In this document: positions 17,086 through 25,084 of the stretch, piece by piece
How the letters are laid out: each line of letters begins with the position of its first letter
Position numbering within the stretch: position 1 is the first letter of the stretch
From: Blautia sp.
Lineage (GTDB): Bacteria > Bacillota > Clostridia > Lachnospirales > Lachnospiraceae
Direction of reading: 5' to 3'
NCBI GenBank assembly: GCA_017459635.1
Contig: JAFUCO010000059.1
Location: 1 to 35,754 of the forward strand
Length of the DNA: 35,754 nucleotides
Position numbers and translations under genes: made by a program
The notes under the pieces: model-generated
What the model was told of the DNA's origin: nothing
The model's database searches: none
Seen by the model: only the letters and a program-made list of their open reading frames with translations

Positions 17086-20000
17086 TTCAGTGCCTCCCGG
17101 TAAACTTCAAGATACTGACCTGCTGCTCTTCTCATATCAAACTTAAGTGAAGCGCTCCCGCATCTGTCACGCAGCATTTTGTAATACTCTGCATCGTCAG
17201 CAAGCGCCATTATCTTCCCTGCGATCTCATCGGGCAGCACTTTTCCATGCCGAAGATGAAGGAGTTCTCCTGCAGGAAGCCCGTTTTCATCGATAATCTG
17301 GTTTCGCACCTCTCCGATATCAGTAGCGATTACGGGGCGCCCGGCCTGCAGGCATTCAATAACAGTCAGGGGACTGCTCTCGCCCTTGAAGTAAGATGGA
17401 AGTATTCCGGCATCTCCCATGGCAAAATAGTCCCGGACATTTTCTTTTACTCCGGCAAACCTGACATAAGGGTCATCAGGCCGCTCCAGCCTTGAGCGCA
17501 TCTCTCCTTCCCCGAGAATCACAAGCCTTACAGGCCTTGATCCCTTCATGTTTGCTATCCTGACCGCCTCAACAGCTTCCGCCCATCCCTTTTCCGGGAT
17601 CCCACGGCTTGCAAGAACACACACAAAATCCTCCTGCGTGAGTCCCATCGTTCTGCGGTCTGCCATACATATGTCCGTCTGTGGAAGTGAATTCCCGATC
17701 TTTCTGAACAGCTTTCCGCTGTAACACCTGCATTTTTTAAATGGTTCGAGATTTTTATCCGCAATATATACAAACCTGCGGCAGGTACGGGAAAGCAGAT
17801 TTATCGTTCTTTTCATATCCTCTTTGTCTATGGTTTCATACATCCCATGAAGAGTCACAACCTGTACAGGTCCCCTGCCGCCCGAATCCTTAAGCCACTC
17901 CGCAACTGCTCCGTCAACAGAAGCATGATGCGTATGAACTATATCCGCCCCGCACTCCCGCATTGCTGTCATCAGGTCATCTGTAGACTTAAGCGAAATA
18001 AGAGGTATGTCTTTCCGCAGCAGATTCCTGATCCTGTCATCTCTTTTCTCTCCTCCATAGTCCAGGAATGTGACTGTCACATCCATTTCACGCAGCTGAT
18101 TAGCCAGATGTATCGCAAAAGTCTCCCCTCCGCCGCAGCGCATCGAATACGCGCACATCAGAACATGAAGCTTTTTCTCTTCACAGGCATTCATTATACG
18201 TACAGGCAAGGCAAGCCTCTCCACAGCTGTTTCAGCTTTCTCAAAGGTCAGCCTCCCCGCTTCTGTTTCAGCTTCCTCAAAGGCAAGCCTCCCCTCTGCT
18301 GTTTCAGCTTTCTCAAAGTTTAGCCTCCCCGCTGCTGTTTCAGCTTTCTCAAAGGTTAACCTCCCCGCTTCTGTTTCAGCTTCGAAATCGGCCTGCCTGT
18401 TTTCCATATAGTGCTTCGCCAGACTTTTCACCGCACGCTCAATCCCGGGCTTTTCCAGAGAATAATAGCGTGCCGCCATGCGCATCGCCTCACCATATTC
18501 CTTATAATAAAGGTCTGTTTTCTGTATCCTCAGCGATGTGCTGTCAGGATGGATCCTGTAATAATTCCTGGTGCCGGCAGAATAAGCCGCAAAGCCACCG
18601 CGAAGAACAGAAAGGTAAAAGATCCAGTCGCCGCACAGCCTCATTTCTTCCATTATCAGAGGGAAGTTCTCCATAAAGCCCGTGTTTCTGAACAGGCATG
18701 CGCTTACATTCGGGATCAGGTTGCGTGTCCCCATTCCCATGCTCACAAACCCGGGAGACGGCAGTATAAAATCCCTGTCCCATTTAAAGCCCTCCAGATC
18801 CGACAGATATTCTTCAGAAGTCCATACAGTTTTTCCATTTTCAATAAAGTCGCTCCCTGTAAAGCAGAGCATTACACACTCATGAGCCATAAAAGGCACC
18901 AGTTTCTCAAGGAAATCCTCCCGGCAGCTGTCATCACTTTCCGCTATCCAGACAAGACTTCCTTTTGCCATGCTGATCCCTTTGTTCCACTGGGCAAAAA
19001 TATCTCCCGTATGTTTATCGTTAAAGCATACCCGGGCTTCCGGAAATCTTCCGGCCCAGTCTTCCAGGATCTCCCGGCTTCCATCTTCAGAACCGTCGTC
19101 CAGCAGGATCACCTCTATCCTGTCATAAGTCTGCGAATACACTGATCTAAGCCGCTCCTCCAGAAACGGGGCATGCTGGTAGCACGGGATTATCACAGAG
19201 ACCAGCGGATGATATGGATTTGTTCTTCTGTCATATTTAAGGCAGTCATCTGATACATATCCAGATTCTGCTGCGGATTTTTCAGGCAGCTTTTCTGTAT
19301 GACCCGTAAAGGAGCTTTTGCTGTCTTCGCACTTCAAAAGCCTTTTTACTGCCCTTCCAACACTCCGGCACGGCTTTGTCATGCGCCAGGATCTGGAACC
19401 GCGATAGGCTTCTATCTCCCTTTGCATGGTGCGGACGCTGCGCTCCAGTATCTCCTGCTGCAGCTCCATCCCTGCGTTTACACGCATAACATGCTGTAAG
19501 TTCATGTCCCTTTTATGGGATATTTCCCGGGTTCTTTCAAGCTCTGCCTGAAGACTGCATATCTTTTCTTCAAGCTCTTTCGTTGTATCTCCGGAAATAT
19601 TGCGCCTTATGTCCTCCGGCATGATACAGCGTATCTCCTCCGTTGCAGCAGGCTTATCATATCCAGGCATTGTGCACTTTACATACTCCTGTGGAATGTG
19701 TTCTACAGGCTCCGTTAAAACACAGATTCTTTCCGTACCACCCCGCACTATTTCTTCACCCTGGGCTGCCTCTTCACCCTGCGCTGAATCTTCTCCCTGC
19801 GCTGAATCTTCTCCCTGCGCTGGATCTTCACCCTGCGCTGCACCTTCACCCTGCGCTGAATCTTCTTCGGCTCTAGTATAGTTATTCATTTCCTGCTTTA
19901 CTGCAGGCAGTGCTGTCACCACCCACTGATAAACCTGCCCCCATTCCCTCTCCTCCAGGGCTTCCACAAAGGCATCCGGGCCAGGCTTTTTCCCGGAAAA

Positions 20001-20570
20001 CTGTTCTGTTCCGCCGGTCGGCCTCAGAACACTCATGGTCTTCTCCGCCCTGAAGCCGCATTCTGCCAGAAACCGCTGCAGGCCAATACGGGTAAAAATA
20101 GTCATATGTGTATAATCCATGATGCCGGTATCAGCCTTCGGAAGTTCATCCGAAAAGAGCTGAAGAAGAATATCATTATGGGCAAAATTAGGTACAGATA
20201 TAAGTACCCGTCCTTCCGGCCTGAGAAGACGCGTACAGGCTTTCAATACCCCGGAAGGTTCCTTCAGATGCTCAAGGACATCCGCCATCACAATCCTGTC
20301 AAACCGGCATCCAGCAAAATACTGCTTCCATTCGCCGCTCATCAGGTCAGTACATATCCCGCCCGCCGCATAAGGTGCTGCTTTCTGGAACAGGAAGCTG
20401 TCCGCGTCGACAATATTAACGCTGCATCCTTTTTCCTGAGACAAAAACCTGGACAGCCTTCCATTCCCGCATCCGAGCTCAAGCACTGAGCATCCTTCAG
20501 GTATCTCTTTTGAAATCAGCGACAGCGCGTCTTCATCATCCTCATTGAATTCGACATCATATCTATGCAT
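17082..20570 (-). CDS. Multidomain methyltransferase, coiled coil, GT2 and GT4 glycosyltransferase
   Basis: A 1162-residue cytoplasmic enzyme for building a surface glycan. Residues 1-215 are a class I SAM methyltransferase (VLELGCGNGRLSRFL, then VMADVLEHL). An 18-bp repeat encodes AQGED-type hexads at 235-270. A coiled coil at about 322-385 ends in GSRSWRMTKP, a common linker in such enzymes. A GT2 domain at about 449-690 has VSVIIPCYQHAPFL, LLDDGSEDGS and AESDDS. A 36-bp repeat fills 727-786. A GT4 domain covers about 795-1162, with GGGETFAIHL and the donor site SPLTVIECLQAGRPVIATDIGEV. The architecture recalls WbdD-type chain terminators, where a methyltransferase and a coiled-coil ruler set chain length, but the kinase part is absent. 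It overlaps the next gene by GTGA. Confidence 0.87.
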   Translation of the reverse strand: MHRYDVEFNEDDEDALSLISKEIPEGCSVLELGCGNGRLSRFLSQEKGCSVNIVDADSFLFQKAAPYAAGGICTDLMSGEWKQYFAGCRFDRIVMADVLEHLKEPSGVLKACTRLLRPEGRVLISVPNFAHNDILLQLFSDELPKADTGIMDYTHMTIFTRIGLQRFLAECGFRAEKTMSVLRPTGGTEQFSGKKPGPDAFVEALEEREWGQVYQWVVTALPAVKQEMNNYTRAEEDSAQGEGAAQGEDPAQGEDSAQGEDSAQGEEAAQGEEIVRGGTERICVLTEPVEHIPQEYVKCTMPGYDKPAATEEIRCIMPEDIRRNISGDTTKELEEKICSLQAELERTREISHKRDMNLQHVMRVNAGMELQQEILERSVRTMQREIEAYRGSRSWRMTKPCRSVGRAVKRLLKCEDSKSSFTGHTEKLPEKSAAESGYVSDDCLKYDRRTNPYHPLVSVIIPCYQHAPFLEERLRSVYSQTYDRIEVILLDDGSEDGSREILEDWAGRFPEARVCFNDKHTGDIFAQWNKGISMAKGSLVWIAESDDSCREDFLEKLVPFMAHECVMLCFTGSDFIENGKTVWTSEEYLSDLEGFKWDRDFILPSPGFVSMGMGTRNLIPNVSACLFRNTGFMENFPLIMEEMRLCGDWIFYLSVLRGGFAAYSAGTRNYYRIHPDSTSLRIQKTDLYYKEYGEAMRMAARYYSLEKPGIERAVKSLAKHYMENRQADFEAETEAGRLTFEKAETAAGRLNFEKAETAEGRLAFEEAETEAGRLTFEKAETAVERLALPVRIMNACEEKKLHVLMCAYSMRCGGGETFAIHLANQLREMDVTVTFLDYGGEKRDDRIRNLLRKDIPLISLKSTDDLMTAMRECGADIVHTHHASVDGAVAEWLKDSGGRGPVQVVTLHGMYETIDKEDMKRTINLLSRTCRRFVYIADKNLEPFKKCRCYSGKLFRKIGNSLPQTDICMADRRTMGLTQEDFVCVLASRGIPEKGWAEAVEAVRIANMKGSRPVRLVILGEGEMRSRLERPDDPYVRFAGVKENVRDYFAMGDAGILPSYFKGESSPLTVIECLQAGRPVIATDIGEVRNQIIDENGLPAGELLHLRHGKVLPDEIAGKIMALADDAEYYKMLRDRCGSASLKFDMRRAAGQYLEVYREALK
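18211..18390 (-). repeat. 36-bp tandem repeat between the GT2 and GT4 domains
   Basis: Five 36-bp units encode a twelve-residue period, FEKAETAAGRLN and variants, at residues about 727-786. The segment is predicted helical and acidic. It sits exactly between the two glycosyltransferase domains, so changes in copy number would change their spacing without breaking the frame. Confidence 0.88.
19760..19867 (-). repeat. 18-bp tandem repeat after the methyltransferase domain
   Basis: Six units of 18 bp (CCTGCGCTGAATCTTCTC and close variants) encode AQGEDS-type hexads at residues about 235-270, between the methyltransferase domain and the coiled coil. Units 2 and 3 are identical, a sign of recent duplication. 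Confidence 0.9.
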
Positions 20571-20588
20571 TTTTCCATTTCCTTCCCT

Positions 20589-22229
20589 TTATAATTGCTT
20601 TGAGCTTATCCGCACCTCCGCCGGAATATCCATAACAGCAAGGCATGGCCGTTCATTTCGTATCCTCACTGTAAGCGCTCCATATCGCCATGTAAGCATT
20701 TCATTAATCATTACCGACGGCCCATTGGCTATAGCTGTGTCCAGCAAATACTCGTCTTCGTAAAGATACGGCAGAAGGAACGAAAAGCTGACTCTGCAGA
20801 CTGATCCGCTTTTAAGTTCAAAGGTCTTTCCGCCGCGTACCGTAAGTGTGTTGCTGTTGACGATCGAAACTCCTTTTTTGTTCTGGAGAACATATCCCAC
20901 AATACACTCCTTAAGATCAATTTCCGTCTCAAAAATGATCACCAGAGTGTATCGTCTTCCACTTTTTAGTTCTCCGGCCGCCTTGCCGTTCTCCCCCAGG
21001 AAGCAGCACGATCTTATCCTTACATGTTCATTCAGTATGTCTCCCTCATGAATATCCATCGCCGGATAATCTTCCACATTCCATGTCTCATCCGAACAGA
21101 ATGTCAGCACTTCCATGCCGTCCTGAATATCACTGCTCTTAGGCTGTACATCTTCAACAGAGCCACCGGTCCCTCCTCCGCAATCTGTATGCTCCGAATA
21201 TGTCAGGCCCGAACGCGCTTGTCCTGAATGTGTCTGTCCTGAATATGTATGCACCAAATATCCTGAATCGTCCGCTCTATCCTCATTGTTCATCAACCGG
21301 CTGTAGTCTTCATTTTCCTTCTGGTGGATCTCCGCTGCATATGCATTGCAGACGATACGGGATCTGCCATACATTCTGACGCGCCCCTTCTCAATCCACA
21401 GGCAGTTTTCCGTCATCCTGCGTACTGTCTCAAGATCATGGGAGACAATAAGAAGTGTCACTCCACGCCTCTTCAGTTCATCAAATTTCCTGAAGCACCG
21501 GTTCTGAAAGAAGGTGTCGCCCACGCTCAGAGCCTCATCTACTATAAGAATGTCAGCATCTGTGCTTATGGCAGAAGCAAAGGCAAGACGGGCAAACATG
21601 CCGCTCGAGTAGGTGCGCACAGGCTGGTTGATATAGTCGCCTATATCCGCAAAGGAGATGATATCCGGAACTCTTTTCTCCATTTCATCGCGGTTTATAC
21701 CCATAATGCGGCCGGTAAGCATCACATTTTCATACCCTGTGTAATCAGGATCAAAGCCGGCTCCGAGTTCGAGAAGAGCGGACACTTTTCCATTTATCTT
21801 TATCGATCCCTTATCTGCTTTCACGACACCCGCTATTATTTTAAGCAGTGTTGACTTGCCTGCTCCGTTAGAACCAATAAGTCCTACAGTTTCTCCTCTG
21901 TGTACCTTGAAGGTTATGCCTGAAAGTGCTTTCTTTTCGGTACTGCGCATATTCTTTCCAAAGCTGAGCGCTTCCGCCGCCCTGTCAAAAGGCCTGTCAT
22001 ACAGCCGATATGATTTTCCTACATCCCTTGCATCTATTACCGCCTCCTTTTTTCCAACATCCGCTGCATCTGTTATCTCCCCCATTTTACCAGCATCCGC
22101 TGCATCTGTTTTCTCCTCCATTTTCCCAGTATCCGCTGCATCTGTTTTCTCCTCCATTTTTCCAGCATCCGCTGCATCTGTTATCTCCTCCATTTTCCAA
22201 ACATCCCCCGCATCTATAATCGTCTCCAT
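20589..22229 (-). CDS. wzt: Polysaccharide export ABC ATPase, Wzt type with C-terminal glycan-binding domain
   Basis: The ATPase subunit of a polysaccharide or teichoic-acid-like exporter, 546 residues. The ABC domain begins at KSYRLYDRPFDRAAEAL and has Walker A GSNGAGKST, signature YSSGMFARLAFA, and Walker B ILIVDEALSVGD, all typical of the Wzt/TagH group. After about residue 350 comes a Wzt-type C-terminal domain (beta-sandwich; ends LTWRYGALTVRI), which in O-antigen systems recognises the finished glycan end. The first 69 residues are six tandem copies of a 12-residue unit whose last copy, VIDARDVGKSY, is the normal first beta strand of the ABC domain. ATG at 22229 is preferred, with GGAG 8 bases upstream; an upstream GTG is possible. 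Confidence 0.9.
   Translation of the reverse strand: METIIDAGDVWKMEEITDAADAGKMEEKTDAADTGKMEEKTDAADAGKMGEITDAADVGKKEAVIDARDVGKSYRLYDRPFDRAAEALSFGKNMRSTEKKALSGITFKVHRGETVGLIGSNGAGKSTLLKIIAGVVKADKGSIKINGKVSALLELGAGFDPDYTGYENVMLTGRIMGINRDEMEKRVPDIISFADIGDYINQPVRTYSSGMFARLAFASAISTDADILIVDEALSVGDTFFQNRCFRKFDELKRRGVTLLIVSHDLETVRRMTENCLWIEKGRVRMYGRSRIVCNAYAAEIHQKENEDYSRLMNNEDRADDSGYLVHTYSGQTHSGQARSGLTYSEHTDCGGGTGGSVEDVQPKSSDIQDGMEVLTFCSDETWNVEDYPAMDIHEGDILNEHVRIRSCCFLGENGKAAGELKSGRRYTLVIIFETEIDLKECIVGYVLQNKKGVSIVNSNTLTVRGGKTFELKSGSVCRVSFSFLLPYLYEDEYLLDTAIANGPSVMINEMLTWRYGALTVRIRNERPCLAVMDIPAEVRISSKQL
21186..21260 (-). repeat. 15-bp tandem repeat in the Wzt linker
   Basis: Five 15-bp units encode a five-residue period (TYSGQ/THSGQ/ARSGL/TYSEH) at residues about 324-348, in the linker between the ABC domain and the C-terminal glycan-binding domain. 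Confidence 0.82.
22021..22229 (-). repeat. 36-bp tandem repeat at the Wzt N-terminus
   Basis: Six 36-bp units, the middle four closest to each other (GCATCCGCTGCATCTGTT core), encode the 12-residue period MEEITDAADAGK. The unit next to the domain matches the first strand of the ABC fold, so the array looks like an expansion of the gene's own 5' coding sequence. The final unit includes the start codon. Confidence 0.88.
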
Positions 22230-22244
22230 ATAAGGCACTCCGTA

Positions 22245-23036
22245 TCAAAGCACGTCAGCCAGATGCGGACTCAGCCTTCTGTAAACCACCTCCGAAGCCG
22301 CTGCCAGCAGTGACAGCACCAGCCAGAACATTATGCCTGACAGAACGCGGCACTCCCCTTCACCGCATCCAAGCCCTCTTCTGTATTCCTGAATAACATG
22401 GAACATAGGGTTAATGGCAAATATACCGCGCAGCCCGGCCGGAACCTTCCTAAAATCCCACAAGACCGGAACCGTCCATATCCCGGCGGTAAGAATTATT
22501 CCTGTCAGCTCTGAAACATCTTTCAGGAAAGGCCTTATAACAGCACAAAGCTTTACAAGGACTCCGGTAAAGACAGCAAGACACATAACTGCATAGAGAA
22601 GAACCGGCAGCCTTATTTTTCTTATGTGATTGCAGAAAACAGCCACAGACAGCAGGAATGCAAGAAATATCATGTGAATGTACAGCCCGGCAAGCACCTT
22701 AATTGCCGGTATGGTCCTTACAGGAAAATTGATCTTTTTGACCAGATGGCCGTATTCCTGATAGCAGAGCACACCACCTCCCAGAGTCTCCGCAAAAAAG
22801 AGCCATGGAAGCATCCCTGAAAGGAACCATACAGCATATGGCGTACCGGAAGCTTCGACTGACATTCCAAACAGTATCTGAAAAACGATATAGTACACCA
22901 TAACGGTCACAACAGGTCTGGCAATCAGCCAGAGGATGCCAAAAGCATCATCCTTGCAGGCCCTTGTCACATCCAGAGCAGCCATGTCCCGGATAAGCTC
23001 TGCAAGTGCTGCGGCTTTCTTTACACTCTCTTTCAT
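22245..23036 (-). CDS. wzm: Polysaccharide export ABC permease, Wzm/TagG type
   Basis: The membrane subunit of the glycan exporter. About 263 residues with an amphipathic N-terminal helix (LAELIRDMAALDVTRACKDD), then ILWLIARPVVTVMVYYIVF and about six membrane helices, as in ABC-2 type permeases. NFPVRTIPAIKVL and PMFHVIQEYRRGL match the conserved family blocks. The ATG at 23036 has GGGGTGGAG just upstream; an in-frame GTG three codons earlier is also possible. The gene precedes the ATPase gene by 15 bases, the usual pairing. Confidence 0.9.
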   Translation of the reverse strand: MKESVKKAAALAELIRDMAALDVTRACKDDAFGILWLIARPVVTVMVYYIVFQILFGMSVEASGTPYAVWFLSGMLPWLFFAETLGGGVLCYQEYGHLVKKINFPVRTIPAIKVLAGLYIHMIFLAFLLSVAVFCNHIRKIRLPVLLYAVMCLAVFTGVLVKLCAVIRPFLKDVSELTGIILTAGIWTVPVLWDFRKVPAGLRGIFAINPMFHVIQEYRRGLGCGEGECRVLSGIMFWLVLSLLAAASEVVYRRLSPHLADVL

Positions 23037-23073
23037 TTTCTCCACCCCTTGCTGAAGTCAACTTCTTTGTACC

Positions 23074-23141
23074 TAATTCATCTCTCCCTGATCCTTTGGC
23101 GAAAGCCCTCAAGGACAGCCGGACTGACAGATTCCTTTTTC
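23074..23141 (-). repeat. Decayed duplicate of the kinase gene 3' end
   Basis: A 22-nt stretch at 23074-23095 is identical to 23143-23164, which holds the last codons and stop of the kinase gene. Next to it GAAAGCCCTCA at 23101-23111 repeats 23215-23225 of the gene. The order is the same in both, with about 43 bp missing between the two blocks in the spacer copy. The spacer thus seems to be a partial tandem duplication of the gene end. Confidence 0.7.
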
Positions 23142-24932
23142 TTAATTCATCTCTCCCTGATCCTGCACCCTTTCGAGCCGCCACATCTGTGAATCTGTTC
23201 CGCTGAAAGCCCTCAGGCGAATACCCGAAGGGCTGGTTCCGTCTGAAGCGGCATCCAGCCAGGTGTCTGCAGCAGAGCGGATAAAAACGTTCCCTCCCGG
23301 AGCTTCAAAAAAGCAGAAATACTGCCTGTCACTCCCGTCTTCCCTTCTCTGACAAAGCCATGCCCCGCTCTCCCCGGAATCATCCATTATACTGAGCCAG
23401 TAGTTTTTTTCACCGCTTTTGGTAGTACATCTTATGGAATATCCGCTTCCTTCGTTCCTGATCATAAACCTTCTCGAAGCACCCGATCCATCCTTAAGGT
23501 CAAACAGTGCGCCTTCCTGAAGGCTGTCATCCATGACATGAAGTGATGTTTCCCCTGCACGGCAGATAAGGCGGTAAATCCCCTCTTCCGGGGTAATCAC
23601 CCGACCTGGCTCTGCTGCCTCAGCCGATCCTTCCACCGTAACGTCCCCATCAATCTCTTCTTCAACGGCAGTCACTGCTCCACCAACAATTATTGCCTCA
23701 CCGGCAGGCATTACTTCACCGGCAGGCATTGCTTCACCGGCAGGCATTGCCTCACCGGCAGGCATTACTTCACCGGCAGGCATTACCGTATCATCAGAAG
23801 ATAATTCCAAATCCACCTCATGGAATTCCGGTCCCTCTCCAAATGGCTCTCCGCCTTCCTGTTCTTCCTGTATATTTGCTTCCTCCATAACTGTATCCCT
23901 GGCGGAGGCGGTATCTGCCGTGCGTGATAAAAACTGAATTGCCGCACACGAGCAGATCAGTCCGGCGGCGCATATCAGAGCTGCCGACAGAACTCTTCCG
24001 GTCAGTGTCTTTTCCTTTCGATTCAAGGTTTTTTTTTCGCGTTTTCCCGAAAAAGCCGCCTTATACAGCTGCTCCCAGAATTCTCCGGCATCGCTATACC
24101 TTGATGACTGCGCAAGGTTCATTGCCTTCAGGATCACTTTTTCCGTTTCTTCCGTCCCCTGATCTCCCAGCGGAATCAGGCTTCTGCCGTGCTGCCGTTC
24201 CGGAGCGTCAACCGGACTTCTCCCGGTCAGACAGTAGTATACGGTAGCTCCCATAGAATAGACATCTGTACTTTTTCCGGGCTTTCCCTCAAAGGTGTAC
24301 TGCTCCGGTGCCGCATAACCCCTCCGATACGAAAGCTGAAGCGGCTTTCTGTCATCGGTCAGTCTGATCGCGCATCCAAAATCAAGGAGCCTGGCGGTGC
24401 CATCTGATGAGATCATGATGTTGTCAGGACTTATATCTTTGTGAATAATGCCCCTGTCATGCATTGATGCAACCGCCATGGCAGCCTCATTCAGCATGGT
24501 ACACACCTGCCTTAAAGGCAGATGACCTCCCTTCTCCCTCACATATTCCCTGAGGGTCGTGCCCTCCAGCAGCTCCATCACTATATATGCGGTATTATTA
24601 GCCTCAAAGTATTCCCTGACACGCACAATCCCGGGCATTTCACGGTTCCCCAGCTGCGCAAGTACTCTGGCTTCCTCAAGCAGGTTCCTGCGGTTCTCTT
24701 CGTACTGAACCCGGTATTTAGCAGGTGCAGTTACATTGCCTTCTGCATCTCTGCTGCATATCTTTCTCAGAAAAAGCTCCTTTATAGCCACACAGACCTG
24801 AAGGCTGCTGTCAAATGCAGCATATGTGATCCCAAACCCGCCGCAGCCGATCACTTCACGGATAGTATAATGACCCTTGAGTATATAGGAGGCGGGCAGA
24901 GCGATGTCTTTTACATCATAAAAATCCCCCAC
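23142..24932 (-). CDS. Transmembrane Ser/Thr protein kinase with outer ricin-type domain
   Basis: A sensor kinase of 596 residues. The cytosolic domain (about 20-285) shows the glycine loop IGCGGFGITY, VAIKEL lysine, the catalytic loop HKDISPDNI (K replaces the usual R of HRD), the DFG motif in LLDFGCAIR and the APE motif in YAAPEQY. One membrane helix follows at about 312-333. Outside are an acidic linker, five nearly perfect 18-bp repeats encoding MPAGEA at about 383-412, and a ricin-type trefoil at about 450-590 ending in SQMWRLERV, close to the end of the ricin protein at 13.5 kb. The GTG at 24932 is chosen because AGGAGG lies 8 bases upstream; the ATG at 24953 has no such site. It heads the glycan operon. 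Confidence 0.87.
   Translation of the reverse strand: MGDFYDVKDIALPASYILKGHYTIREVIGCGGFGITYAAFDSSLQVCVAIKELFLRKICSRDAEGNVTAPAKYRVQYEENRRNLLEEARVLAQLGNREMPGIVRVREYFEANNTAYIVMELLEGTTLREYVREKGGHLPLRQVCTMLNEAAMAVASMHDRGIIHKDISPDNIMISSDGTARLLDFGCAIRLTDDRKPLQLSYRRGYAAPEQYTFEGKPGKSTDVYSMGATVYYCLTGRSPVDAPERQHGRSLIPLGDQGTEETEKVILKAMNLAQSSRYSDAGEFWEQLYKAAFSGKREKKTLNRKEKTLTGRVLSAALICAAGLICSCAAIQFLSRTADTASARDTVMEEANIQEEQEGGEPFGEGPEFHEVDLELSSDDTVMPAGEVMPAGEAMPAGEAMPAGEVMPAGEAIIVGGAVTAVEEEIDGDVTVEGSAEAAEPGRVITPEEGIYRLICRAGETSLHVMDDSLQEGALFDLKDGSGASRRFMIRNEGSGYSIRCTTKSGEKNYWLSIMDDSGESGAWLCQRREDGSDRQYFCFFEAPGGNVFIRSAADTWLDAASDGTSPSGIRLRAFSGTDSQMWRLERVQDQGEMN
23698..23787 (-). repeat. 18-bp tandem repeat in the kinase outer linker
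   Basis: Five units of TCACCGGCAGGCATTACT differ at only one or two positions. They encode a MPAGEA hexad array in the linker between the membrane helix and the ricin-type domain. This is the least diverged array in the window, which suggests recent expansion or ongoing copy-number change. Confidence 0.92.
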
Positions 24933-24965
24933 AATGCTTTCCTCCTGATTCATAAATTTTGAACC

Positions 24966-24971
24966 AGTATA
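24966..24971 (-). promoter_or_regulatory. Possible -10 box for the kinase gene
   Basis: TATACT on the minus strand lies 34 bases before the GTG start. A weak TGGAAA can be placed 17 bases upstream as a -35 box. The poor -35 fits a promoter that needs an activator, such as one binding the TGTCGAA array just upstream. Confidence 0.45.
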
Positions 24972-25022
24972 GCATGTGGGGGATATAATTTCCACAATTA
25001 TTCAGATATTTCGGTCGCAAAT

Positions 25023-25067
25023 TTCGACAATTTTCGACATTTTTCGACAATTCGACAATTTTCGACA
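25023..25067 (-). promoter_or_regulatory. Array of five TGTCGAA boxes (Spo0A-box-like)
   Basis: Read on the minus strand, TGTCGAA occurs at 25061-25067, 25051-25057, 25043-25049, 25033-25039 and 25023-25029. The start-to-start spacing is 10, 8, 10 and 10 bp, so all lie on about the same face of the helix and in one orientation. TGTCGAA is the consensus 0A box bound by phosphorylated Spo0A, and known targets carry tandem boxes at about 10-bp spacing. The array lies upstream of the kinase and glycan genes. A single further copy occurs at 27086-27092 upstream of the beta-propeller gene. Confidence 0.65.
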
Positions 25068-25084
25068 TTCAAAAACGCAAAGCA

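Noticed and set aside
18411..19145. A 244-codon open frame on the plus strand inside the methyltransferase/GT gene.
   Set aside because: It is antisense to a gene with clear GT2 motifs and shows no family pattern of its own.
23142..24995. Kinase start at the first ATG of the frame (24995) or at 24953.
   Set aside because: Neither has a ribosome binding site, while the GTG at 24932 has AGGAGG at 8 bases, and the 24995 start would overlap the likely -10 box.
25023..25067. The TTCGACA array as a CRISPR.
   Set aside because: Units are 7 bp with 1-3 bp between them; there are no spacers and no cas genes.
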